A stretch of DNA of 12,882 nt from Bacillota bacterium (GTDB lineage: Bacteria > Bacillota > Clostridia > Oscillospirales > Acutalibacteraceae), in assembly GCA_023397245.1 (NCBI GenBank), contig JAEWUH010000133.1, forward strand, positions 1 through 12,882. Reading direction: 5' to 3'. Positions 7,308 to 12,882 of this stretch are shown here, piece after piece (positions within the stretch are counted from its first letter, which is position 1; every line of letters starts with the position of its first letter). Made by a program: the position numbers and the translations under genes. Below the pieces are notes generated by a model. It was given only the letters and a program-made list of their open reading frames with translations, ran no database searches and was not told the DNA's origin.

Positions 7308-8140
7308 TTAAAACAAGCAGAAAAAACACAGCCTGGGCTATTACGATCATACTGATTTTGCTGTCTGTTTTATTTATCTTTCTGCCTTTGTACCTTACAT
7401 TGGTAATCGCTCTGAAAGATCCCAGCGATATGGTGAATGTGCTTTCCATTCCCAAAGCCATCCGCTGGCAGAACTTCGCCGATGCATGGCTGATGACGGA
7501 ATACCCCGCAAAGTTTGCCAACACGTTTTTTATAACGATAATCGCTTTGATTTTTACGCTTCTCACAAATTCGCTTGTGGCTTACGCAATCGCAAGGAAT
7601 CGGAAAAAAAGCAAATTTTTCAATGCGCTTTATTACTATTTTATCAGTGCCATGTTTATTCCGTTCAATGTGCTTATGCTGCCCTTAGTCAAGCAGGCAA
7701 ATCTGTTTCATATCGATAATGTGGCAGGCATCACTTTTCTCTACATTATTTTTGGCCTGCCTATGAATACGTTTCTTTACACAGGTTATATCAAGACGGT
7801 TCCGACTGCGCTGGATGAAGCGGCCACGATTGACGGTGCGAATCCATGGCAGGTATTTTTTAAAGTCATATTCCCAACGCTTACCCCAATCAGCGCCACA
7901 GTTGCAATTTTGACCTTTATGTGGACCTGGAACGATTTTTTAATGCCTCTGGTTTTATTGAGCAAACCAGATCAGCAGACCCTTCAGCTTTCGCAGTATG
8001 TATTTCAGCGCCAGTTTTCAACGGATTATAATCTTGCCTTCGCATCATACATCATGGTGCTGCTGCCGATTTTGCTGGTATATCTGATCGGACAAAAATG
8101 GATTATCAGCGGCGTAACAACAGGCGCGGTAAAACAATAA
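7304..8140 (+). CDS. ABC sugar importer permease, MalG-like
   Basis: This is the second membrane subunit of the importer, 278 aa, with six probable membrane helices. The first is ITIILILLSVLFIFLPLYLT, and the last lies just before the C-terminal tail GAVKQ. The EAA loop, EAATIDGANPWQVFFKVIFP, is at about residues 172-191 and contacts the ATPase. A strong GGAGGAG ribosome site lies inside the end of the preceding gene, and the start overlaps that gene's stop by 4 bp. No ATP-binding subunit is encoded in the operon; clostridial CUT1 importers commonly share one MsmX/MsmK-type ATPase encoded elsewhere. Fifty bases and no terminator separate it from the glucosidase gene, consistent with one operon. 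Confidence 0.93.
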   Translation: MIKTSRKNTAWAITIILILLSVLFIFLPLYLTLVIALKDPSDMVNVLSIPKAIRWQNFADAWLMTEYPAKFANTFFITIIALIFTLLTNSLVAYAIARNRKKSKFFNALYYYFISAMFIPFNVLMLPLVKQANLFHIDNVAGITFLYIIFGLPMNTFLYTGYIKTVPTALDEAATIDGANPWQVFFKVIFPTLTPISATVAILTFMWTWNDFLMPLVLLSKPDQQTLQLSQYVFQRQFSTDYNLAFASYIMVLLPILLVYLIGQKWIISGVTTGAVKQ

Positions 8141-8190
8141 CGTAATACACACATTTAAACAGTAAAAACAGAATCGATAAGGTGAAATGA

Positions 8191-9885
8191 ATGAACAATC
8201 AATGGTGGAAAGAAAGCGTGGTATATCAGATTTATCCACGCAGCTTTAAAGACAGCAACGGCGACGGAATAGGAGACCTGCAGGGCATTATTCAAAAACT
8301 GGATTATTTGAAAGATCTGGGGATTGACGTGCTTTGGCTCAGCCCGATTTATGATTCCCCGAATGAGGATAACGGGTATGACATCAGGGATTACCGTGCC
8401 GTCATGAAGGAATTCGGCACGATGCAGGATTTTGATGAATTGCTGGCGCAGGCACATCAAAGGCATTTAAAGATCGTGATGGATTTGGTTGTCAACCATA
8501 CATCCGATGAACATGAATGGTTTCAAAAAAGCAGACAGACGCCGCAAAACAAATACAGGGATTACTACATTTGGCGGGACGGGAAGGACGGGGCGGAACC
8601 GACCAACTGGGCTTCCACGTTTAGCGGTTCCGCATGGAAATATGACGAGACAGTCGGAAAGTATTATCTCCATCTGTTTGCAGAAAAGCAGCCGGACCTG
8701 AATTGGGAAAACGACGAGGTGCGCAGGGAAATCTATGATATGATGCGGTGGTGGCTTGACAAAGGGGTCGACGGCTTCCGCATGGATGTGATTAACAGCA
8801 TCTCAAAAGACCAGCGGTTCCCTGACGGCAAAAAGCTGCCGAATAAAAAATATGCTTCCGGCTGGGAATATGTCAGCAACGGACCCAGAGTACATGAATT
8901 TCTGCAGGAAATGAACAGGCAGGTTTTAAGCCGGTATGATATTATGACCGTCGGCGAAACCGGAGGCGTAACAACAGAGGATGCCTTGAAATACGCGGGA
9001 AATGACCGCCATGAACTCAATATGATCCTGCAGTTTGAACATGTTGACCTTGGAACGAATGAGAACGGAAAGTGGAACGATATTCCGGTTGAATTGAATA
9101 AGTTTAAAAGCATCATAACGAAATGGCAAACGGATCTGAACGGAAAAGCGTGGAACAGCATGTATTTTGAAAACCACGATCAGCCTCGTTCCGTTTCCCG
9201 GTTTGGAGATGACGTAAAATACAGAGTGGAGTCCGCAAAGCTGCTGGCAACATTACTATTTACACTGCAGGGAACGCCGTATGTTTATCAAGGTGAAGAA
9301 CTTGGCATGACAAACGTAAAATTCGCTTCTATAGACCAGTACCGCGATATTGAAACGCTGAATATCTACCGGGAATTTGTTGACCGTAATCCGGATGACA
9401 GGGAAAAAGTAATGAGATATATCTATGCGAAGGGACGGGACAACGCACGCACCCCAATGCAGTGGGACGATACCCTAAATGCAGGGTTTACTTCGGGTAC
9501 GCCGTGGCTTCAGGTAAATCCCAATTATAAGGAAATCAATGCCACGGAATCCTTGTCCGACCCCAATTCTATATTGAATTACTATAAGAAACTGATAAAT
9601 ATGCGCCGAAAATACCCGGTTATCATCTATGGAGACTATGTCCCATTGTTAAAGGAACACGATCAGATTTTTTGTTATCTTAGACATCTGGACGGTCAAA
9701 CGCTGTTGGCGATTCTTAACTTTAGCGAAAACAACACGGAAGCGGAGCTGCCGCTCGAAGTCCTTACCGACGTCAGCAGAAGAATTCTCTCAAATTATTC
9801 GGATGGGCAAAATGAATCGATACATAAAATCATGAAATTCGCCCCATACGAAGCGGACGTTTATCTGTTGAATCAAATGGATTAA
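8191..9885 (+). CDS. GH13 alpha-glucosidase, oligo-1,6-glucosidase (MalL/GH13_31) type
   Basis: This 564-aa cytoplasmic enzyme has no signal peptide and hydrolyses terminal alpha-glucosidic bonds of short oligosaccharides. All GH13 signatures are present: a calcium-site loop DSNGDGIGD (21-29), DLVVNH (98-103), QPDLNW (167-172), nucleophile Asp199 in DGFRMDVIN, acid/base Glu256 in VGETGG, and Asp330 in FENHDQ. The residue after the nucleophile is Val200. In characterised isomaltases and oligo-1,6-glucosidases this position is Val, whereas maltases carry Thr or Ala, so alpha-1,6 activity (isomaltose, panose, dextrin branches) is expected. Trehalose-6-phosphate hydrolase is a relative, but import here is by ABC transport and not PTS, so a phosphorylated substrate is unlikely. 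It is the last gene of the importer operon. The fold is certain; the exact substrate is inferred. Confidence 0.93.
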   Translation: MNNQWWKESVVYQIYPRSFKDSNGDGIGDLQGIIQKLDYLKDLGIDVLWLSPIYDSPNEDNGYDIRDYRAVMKEFGTMQDFDELLAQAHQRHLKIVMDLVVNHTSDEHEWFQKSRQTPQNKYRDYYIWRDGKDGAEPTNWASTFSGSAWKYDETVGKYYLHLFAEKQPDLNWENDEVRREIYDMMRWWLDKGVDGFRMDVINSISKDQRFPDGKKLPNKKYASGWEYVSNGPRVHEFLQEMNRQVLSRYDIMTVGETGGVTTEDALKYAGNDRHELNMILQFEHVDLGTNENGKWNDIPVELNKFKSIITKWQTDLNGKAWNSMYFENHDQPRSVSRFGDDVKYRVESAKLLATLLFTLQGTPYVYQGEELGMTNVKFASIDQYRDIETLNIYREFVDRNPDDREKVMRYIYAKGRDNARTPMQWDDTLNAGFTSGTPWLQVNPNYKEINATESLSDPNSILNYYKKLINMRRKYPVIIYGDYVPLLKEHDQIFCYLRHLDGQTLLAILNFSENNTEAELPLEVLTDVSRRILSNYSDGQNESIHKIMKFAPYEADVYLLNQMD

Positions 9886-9960
9886 TGCGATTGTTTCTTT
9901 CCAACATAAAGCCTTCTTTACAACCGAACAGGTACAGTAAAAGCGGACAATAGACAAGAG

Positions 9961-10004
9961 GCCCCCTGATGTAGGAAAATAGAACTGCATCAGGGGGCAT
10001 TGTT
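9961..10004 (+). terminator. Hairpin terminator of the alpha-glucoside operon
   Basis: GCCCCCTGATG (9961-9971) pairs perfectly with CATCAGGGGGC (9988-9998), an 11-bp GC-rich stem with a 16-nt A-rich loop, followed by ATTGTT. It sits 75 bp after the glucosidase stop codon. The U-tract is weak, so termination efficiency is uncertain; it is the only terminator-like structure after the operon on this strand. Confidence 0.55.
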
Positions 10005-10095
10005 ATGGAAAAACGAAAATGGACAAATGTCAAAGCAGTTGAAGTGCTTATGGCAAATACACAAAACTCTGTAAACAATTTTATTATGTAACCTC
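9999..10095. other. Short intergenic stretch with a 28-codon open frame
   Basis: Between the operon terminator and the minus-strand terminator, an open frame runs from ATG 10005 to TAA 10091 (+). It begins MEKRKWTNVKAVEVLM. The KRKWTN opening is reminiscent of the start of small IS-type helix-turn-helix proteins, but the frame has no ribosome site and stops after 28 codons. At most it is a decayed remnant. Nothing else was seen here. Confidence 0.3.
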
Positions 10096-10127
10096 AAAAA
10101 AAGCGCCCACCGATTAACGGTGGACGC
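10096..10127 (-). terminator. Rho-independent terminator of the Cys-rich peptide unit
   Basis: Read on the minus strand, GCGTCCACCG pairs with CGGTGGGCGC (one G-U pair) around a TTAAT loop, and seven T residues follow at once. It lies about 10 nt after the stop codon of the 29-codon frame. On the plus strand the stem has a C-A mismatch and no T-run, so the terminator clearly serves leftward transcription. Confidence 0.8.
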
Positions 10128-10137
10128 CCATAAAGCA

Positions 10138-10227
10138 TTACCAAAAGCGGAAGCATCCGCAGCATCTGCAACATCTGCAACATCTGCAGCATCTACGCCA
10201 CTGGCAACAGGAATTCCAGCAACACAT
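10138..10227 (-). CDS. Small cysteine-rich peptide (29 aa, 13 Cys) with CCR repeats
   Basis: I do not recognise a named family. The peptide begins MCCWNSCCQW, continues with RR, then three CCR units and CCGC, and ends FRFW: 13 Cys, 6 Arg and 3 Trp in 29 residues. The (CCR)n part is a 9-bp tandem repeat (10156-10191). The evidence that it is a gene is its complete setting: TTGACA/TACTAT promoter, AAAGGAG ribosome site, and a stop codon 10 nt before a strong terminator with seven Ts. The SD-to-ATG distance is 10 nt for this start. Another ATG 4 nt upstream (10231) has a 6-nt distance but opens only a 12-codon frame, MNVLLEFLLPVA. An Ala/Asp-rich third frame also spans the repeat but has no ribosome site. 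Metal binding or a disulfide-rich coat or antimicrobial role is conceivable; none is shown. Confidence 0.55.
   Translation of the reverse strand: MCCWNSCCQWRRCCRCCRCCRCCGCFRFW
10156..10191 (-). repeat. 9-bp tandem repeat, four units, inside the Cys-rich frame
   Basis: Four consecutive units read TGCTGCAGA, TGTTGCAGA, TGTTGCAGA and TGCTGCGGA on the minus strand. Unit differences at the first codon are T/C wobble changes that keep Cys; only the last unit changes Arg to Gly. In the Ala/Asp frame the same differences would swap Ala and Val. This favours the Cys frame, although the Leu/Met/Gln frame is equally insensitive to the T/C change. Confidence 0.75.
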
Positions 10228-10235
10228 TCATGAAT

Positions 10236-10289
10236 CACTCCTTTGCGGCTTACTGATACATAGTATGCTGCCGTAAGGGGGCTTGTCAA
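10236..10289 (-). promoter_or_regulatory. Promoter and ribosome site of the Cys-rich peptide unit
   Basis: On the minus strand the -35 box is a perfect TTGACA (10289-10284) and the -10 box is TACTAT (10265-10260), 18 bp apart. Transcription would start near 10253. The ribosome site AAAGGAGTG (10244-10236) follows within about 10 nt, so the leader is very short. Confidence 0.6.
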
Positions 10290-10416
10290 TATTGTCCGGC
10301 AGACTTATCCTTTCTCTTTGATATTCATATCCATACCGGATTGCCGGTCGGGTCGGAACAGTGTACTTTTCCAGATCAATCTGTCAATAGCGGCTTGGCT
10401 GCTTCCTCTGTCATGT

Positions 10417-10445
10417 TTGAAGGAAACAGGTGATTATGCTATAAT
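10417..10445 (+). promoter_or_regulatory. Sigma-A promoter of the YitT-family gene
   Basis: TTGAAG (10417-10422) and a perfect TATAAT (10440-10445) are 17 bp apart. The predicted start near 10452 gives a leader of about 20 nt ending at the GGAGG ribosome site (10462-10466). Confidence 0.75.
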
Positions 10446-10473
10446 ATAATCAACATTGACTGGAGGTGCTTTC

Positions 10474-11331
10474 ATGACCGGAAAGAGAGGAAAAATCCGT
10501 TCCGTCGCCAATAGAATACTGCTGATTATGGTCGGAGCCACGCTTTCATCGATTGGGCTGGAAATTTTTCTGGTTCCAAACAATATCATTGACGGCGGAG
10601 TGATTGGAATTTCAATGATTACAAGCTATCTGTCCGGCCTGCCCCTCGGTATTTTTACGTTTTTATTAAACATTCCATTTTTGATTATCGGCTATAAGCA
10701 GATCGGTAAATCTTTTGTTTTATCTACGGTGTTTGCCGTTGCGTGTCTGTCGGTCGGCGTTTCAATTTTGCACCCCATACCCGGCCTTACCCACGATGTT
10801 TTTCTGGCTGCCGTTTTTGGCGGGATTATAAACGGGATGGGCGTGGGGCTGATCATTCGCGCCGGAGGGTCGCTGGACGGTACGGAGATTGTAGCGATCA
10901 TATTGGATAAGAAGATCAGTTTTTCCATCGGCGAGATTGTAATGTTTTTAAACTGCTTTATATTGATCGGGGCCGGCTTTGTATATGAGTGGGACCGGGC
11001 CATGTATTCGCTGATAACGTATTTTATCGCGTTCAAGGTGATCGATATTATCGTGGAAGGTCTGGATGAATCCAAGGCGGTTATGGTCGTTTCAGATCAG
11101 TATGAGGAAATTACGGAGGCCATCCTTGCACGTCTGGGCAGGGGCGTTACCATGCTGAACGGGCAGGGAGGATTTTCAAAAGCTCCTACGGACGTGATCT
11201 ATGCCGTTATATCACGTCTGGAAATTGCAAAAATGAAATCGATCGTACTTGATTTTGATCCCGACGCCCTGATTACGATCGGCAATGTTGAAGTAGCGGG
11301 AAAGAAGTATAAAAAGAAATCCATCCATTGA
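10474..11331 (+). CDS. YitT family (DUF161/DUF2179) membrane protein
   Basis: This is a membrane protein of 285 aa belonging to the widespread Firmicute YitT family, whose biochemical role is not established. The N-terminal two thirds contain several hydrophobic segments (for example ILLIMVGATLSSIGLEIFLV, LGIFTFLLNIPFLIIGY, and the stretch around EIVMFLNCFILIGAGFVY), plus the conserved Gly-rich GGVIGIS and GGSLDGTEIVAI motifs. The last 80 or so residues form the soluble DUF2179 domain (MLNGQGGFSKAP, VIYAVISRLE, LDFDPDALITI). ATG 10474 is chosen over an upstream in-frame TTG at 10456 because GGAGG lies 7 nt before it and inside the longer version. It is monocistronic, with its own promoter and a strong terminator just downstream. 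The length is typical for the family and nothing is missing. Confidence 0.92.
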   Translation: MTGKRGKIRSVANRILLIMVGATLSSIGLEIFLVPNNIIDGGVIGISMITSYLSGLPLGIFTFLLNIPFLIIGYKQIGKSFVLSTVFAVACLSVGVSILHPIPGLTHDVFLAAVFGGIINGMGVGLIIRAGGSLDGTEIVAIILDKKISFSIGEIVMFLNCFILIGAGFVYEWDRAMYSLITYFIAFKVIDIIVEGLDESKAVMVVSDQYEEITEAILARLGRGVTMLNGQGGFSKAPTDVIYAVISRLEIAKMKSIVLDFDPDALITIGNVEVAGKKYKKKSIH

Positions 11332-11351
11332 GGAATAACCGAATACCATAG

Positions 11352-11400
11352 AAACGACCACCTGAGCAGTTTTGCCTGCTAAGGTGGTCGTTTTTGTTTT
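11352..11400 (+). terminator. Rho-independent terminator of the YitT-family gene
   Basis: AAACGACCACCT (11352-11363) pairs perfectly with AGGTGGTCGTTT (11382-11393), with a further inner AGCAG/CTGCT helix. The right arm runs into TTTTTGTTTT. It lies 20 nt after the stop codon. For the converging kinase-like gene the tail on the other side is poor, though the hairpin may still act on both. Confidence 0.88.
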
Positions 11401-11431
11401 ATGCAAAAACAGTATCCGCTTTGTTTTCGGT

Positions 11432-12085
11432 TTAATCCTCTTTTTCCTGCATCCCAAAATCCGGGCCGAACTTCAGCTTCGCGCTTTCGATGATGAGCTT
11501 AATGCAGTTGTCGTCCCCAAAGTTTTCGCTGTTCAGGCAGAGGTCATAATTCGCGGGATTGTTCCATGACCTTCCGGTGTAGTACTGATAAAAATCGGCA
11601 CGGTACCGGTCGGTTTTTTCAACAAATACCTCCGCTTCCTTTTCGGAGAACCCCATCAGGTCCATGGCGGCCTTCAGGCAGAACGCGTGGGGCGCCTGAA
11701 TATTGACCTTGAGTACATTGGGATAATCCTTCAGAATAAAATCTGCCGCGCGGCCCATCACCACAAAAGATTCCTTTTCAATCAGGCTGCGGAGGACCTT
11801 AGCCTGAAAATTAAATAAATTCTCATCGGAAATAAAACCGCTCTGCTCCGGCTTGAGGACTTCGCCCAGATGGCTCCTGTGGCTGTTCTTAAAGAGAAGA
11901 TGCGCTTTCTTCACCCGCTCGTCGGCCTGACCGAACAGCGCTTCGTTGATACCGCTTTCAATGGATGCGAGCTGAAGCAGCCCACGGTCCACAAAATCAA
12001 TGTTCAGTTTGTCGGCCAGCTTTTGTCCGATACGCCGGCCGCCGCTTCCGTAACCGCGGGCTATCGTAATTGCATAATGATTCAT
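11432..12085 (-). CDS. Cytidylate kinase-like family protein
   Basis: This is a P-loop nucleotide kinase-like protein of 217 aa, of the type often annotated as 'cytidylate kinase-like family' in Clostridia. The N-terminus ITIARGYGSGGRRIG (residues 6-20) is a Walker-A-type loop, followed by the KLADKLNIDFVDRGLL segment shared with CMP kinases. FVVMGRAADFIL (central) and VEKTDRYRADFYQYYTGRSW (later) match the Arg-rich lid region of the family. True cytidylate kinases phosphorylate CMP/dCMP; family members like this one usually coexist with a genuine Cmk and their substrate is unproven. ATG 12085 is preferred over in-frame upstream codons up to 12172 because the P-loop begins 10 residues in, GGAAGGAAG lies upstream, and the upstream codons fall in a structured leader behind a strong promoter. 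Confidence 0.87.
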   Translation of the reverse strand: MNHYAITIARGYGSGGRRIGQKLADKLNIDFVDRGLLQLASIESGINEALFGQADERVKKAHLLFKNSHRSHLGEVLKPEQSGFISDENLFNFQAKVLRSLIEKESFVVMGRAADFILKDYPNVLKVNIQAPHAFCLKAAMDLMGFSEKEAEVFVEKTDRYRADFYQYYTGRSWNNPANYDLCLNSENFGDDNCIKLIIESAKLKFGPDFGMQEKED

Positions 12086-12109
12086 AAAATCGCTTCCTTC
12101 CGAAATAGT

Positions 12110-12197
12110 ATGCAGACCAAGTGCGCCGCTTGCCCGGCCACGGTAAATCCGGCAGGGAACACCTTGCTGCAATCTGCATGGAGTTTAAAAACCATGC
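12110..12197 (-). ncRNA. Structured leader of the kinase-like gene, possible cis-regulatory RNA
   Basis: The mRNA from the promoter near 12206 carries a leader of about 120 nt. ATGCAGA-type strand 12179-12173 can close a large domain by pairing over 7 bp with TCTGCAT (12116-12110). The enclosed sequence has further complementary pieces, such as CAAGGTG with CACTTG and TGCCGG with CCGGGCA. The same strand (CCATGC, 12181-12176) can instead pair with upstream GCATGG (12197-12192). The two folds exclude each other, as in regulatory leaders. I could not match it to a riboswitch class I know, and no ligand is implied. Confidence 0.35.
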
Positions 12198-12212
12198 ATT
12201 ATTACTATTACA

Positions 12213-12241
12213 AGTATAAAACTATATGAAAAAATTGTCAA
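12213..12241 (-). promoter_or_regulatory. Sigma-A promoter of the kinase-like gene
   Basis: On the minus strand, a perfect TTGACA (12241-12236) and TATACT (12218-12213) are 17 bp apart, predicting a start near 12206 and therefore a long untranslated leader. Confidence 0.75.
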
Positions 12242-12475
12242 TATTACATAAATAAAAATTTATTCTGGAATATTGGGTTTTACCGGCAAGTCTTCATTTT
12301 TCCGTGGGATTTTTAGGAAACCACGGACTGAATCCAGGCGCGGACCGTCCGGCTGATTTTAATGACCGGTGAGCAGTGCACCGGGGTTGATTCAGCGGTT
12401 TCTTAAGTAACATAAAGACGCTAAAAACATATGATGTACTATATGCCCCGCAATAATCTGAATGGAGGAAAATGA
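12242..12475. other. Intergenic region with stacked GC-rich hairpins upstream of the last gene
   Basis: TCCGTGG (12301-12307) pairs with CCACGGA (12321-12327). Directly after it, CTGAATC (12328-12334) pairs with GATTCAG (12389-12395) and encloses two hairpins: CGGA-CCG-TCCG (12341-12351) and CCGGTG...CACCGG (12366-12384). Together they make a three-way-junction-like layout. On the plus strand only a weak vegetative promoter (TTGTCA at 12235-12240, TTTATT 18 bp on) precedes it. A CATATGAT box near 12429 could be a sporulation-sigma -10 element, but no clear -35 accompanies it. Confidence 0.4.
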
Positions 12476-12882
12476 GTGGAAAGACAGATGAATATGAATG
12501 AGGGCACGTTAAATGCAGGAGCGAATCCTTTGATGAATATGCAGGCTCCAAATCCGTCCATGGCTCCTTCACAGGAGATGCCTATGGCAGGAAAGATGAT
12601 GAACCCGGTCGTTTATCCGGAAATTTTTTATAAATTACAACCGTATATCATGCTGGTATGCGATCAGATGGACACTTTCAGCCCGATGCTGCCGACACAG
12701 GATATGGTCGAGCAGATGACCGACAGTATTTATGACGACGTATGCCGTATGTATCCCGACCTGGCGGAATATGCGCGCGCCAACGAAAATAAAGTGAAAG
12801 ACGACCCGCCGCCCGTCGGATTCGGTTTCGGCATGCCGTTCGTTTTTGGGCCCAGGTTCCGCCGCAGGGGACTGCTGCGGGA
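12476..12882 (+). CDS. Unrecognised Met-rich protein, GTG start, runs off the window
   Basis: At least 135 codons are open from GTG 12476 to the window end, so the gene is partial at its 3' end. GTG is chosen because GGAGG (12464-12468) lies 7 nt upstream; an ATG at 12472 is too close and out of frame (stops after 9 codons), while in-frame ATGs at 12488 and 12494 lie further away. The first 40 residues are rich in Met, Asn, Pro and Ala (MNMNEGTLNAG, NPLMNMQAPNP, MAGKMMNP). Then comes a compact, probably helical part (VYPEIFYKLQPYIMLVCDQM, DMVEQMTDSIYDDVCRMYPD), then Pro/Gly/Phe-rich GFGFGMPFVFG and a basic RFRRR. No signal peptide is seen. I do not recognise the family; a spore-surface protein is conceivable from composition only. 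Confidence 0.75.
   Translation, partial: MERQMNMNEGTLNAGANPLMNMQAPNPSMAPSQEMPMAGKMMNPVVYPEIFYKLQPYIMLVCDQMDTFSPMLPTQDMVEQMTDSIYDDVCRMYPDLAEYARANENKVKDDPPPVGFGFGMPFVFGPRFRRRGLLR

Larger units (their letters stand above)
10228..10473. other. Intergenic region upstream of the YitT-family gene
   Basis: It contains the leftward promoter of the Cys-rich unit (10236-10289) and the rightward promoter of the YitT-family gene. Between them, the minus strand at 10414-10325 is a 30-codon stretch interrupted by one TGA (it opens MTEEAAKPLLTD and later reads SGKVHCSDPTGNPVWI). It has no ribosome site and may be a decayed gene end. Nothing else is evident. Confidence 0.5.

Noticed and set aside
10156..10191. 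The 9-bp tandem repeat as a CRISPR or iteron array
   Set aside because: The units are 9 bp and directly abutting, without spacers, and in frame with a small coding sequence, so neither a CRISPR array nor an origin is indicated.
9990..10289. A 99-codon minus-strand frame with an Ala/Asp-rich stretch
   Set aside because: It begins on the -35 box of the Cys-rich unit, lacks a ribosome site, runs through the strong terminator, and its repeat differences change residues. The Cys frame explains the signals better.
10325..10414. Minus-strand frame interrupted by one TGA (MTEEAAKPLLTD, then SGKVHCSDPTGNPVWI)
   Set aside because: There is no ribosome site or recognisable family, and it is very short. 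It may be a relic, but cannot be supported as a gene or as a recoding case.
10692..11075. A 127-codon minus-strand frame inside the YitT-family gene
   Set aside because: It is a shadow of the real plus-strand gene, with no ribosome site and no family resemblance.
11870..12229. A 119-codon plus-strand frame over the start of the kinase-like gene
   Set aside because: It is antisense to a well-supported gene and its leader and promoter, and has no plausible start signals.
12294..12572. A 92-codon minus-strand frame across the last intergenic region
   Set aside because: It crosses the start of the Met-rich gene antisense and covers the hairpin region, with no supporting ribosome site or family resemblance.

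Overview
The window looks like chromosomal DNA of an endospore-forming clostridial Firmicute. A gut- or digester-type Oscillospiraceae/Ruminococcaceae relative is plausible. The reasons are strong AGGAGG-type ribosome binding sites, sigma-A-like promoters, a CUT1 sugar importer without its own ATPase, a YesN-type regulator, a YitT-family protein and a spore-type transglutaminase (Tgl). No rRNA, tRNA, intact mobile element or CRISPR array was seen. The species assignment is inference.

Layout. (1) 10-1608 (+) is a YesN/AraC-type response regulator whose kinase partner would lie left of the window. A hairpin terminator separates it from (2) a convergent minus-strand pair. A 331-aa protein of unknown function (2473-3468) overlaps by 4 bp the start of a protein-glutamine gamma-glutamyltransferase (tgl, 1712-2476). 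(3) 3764-9885 (+) is an alpha-glucoside utilisation locus. It holds a LacI-family regulator, a large perfect hairpin, a promoter with a palindromic operator candidate, a lipoprotein solute-binding protein, two permeases overlapping by 4 bp, and an oligo-1,6-glucosidase-type GH13 enzyme. The model is import of short alpha-glucosides, probably isomaltose or panose type, energised by a shared ATPase encoded elsewhere, then hydrolysis to glucose in the cytoplasm under LacI control. (4) 9886-10473 has no long gene. It holds the operon terminator and, on the minus strand, a complete miniature transcription unit for a 29-residue peptide with 13 cysteines and (CCR)n repeats. (5) 10474-11331 (+) is a YitT/DUF2179 membrane protein with a clear promoter and terminator. 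(6) 11432-12085 (-) is a cytidylate-kinase-like protein with a strong promoter and a leader of about 120 nt that can fold in two mutually exclusive ways. (7) 12476 to the end (+) is the start of an unrecognised Met-rich protein with a GTG start, preceded by a GC-rich, multi-hairpin stretch.

The best candidates for something undescribed are the Cys-rich peptide unit, the structured leader of the kinase-like gene, and the coupled unknown partner of the transglutaminase.
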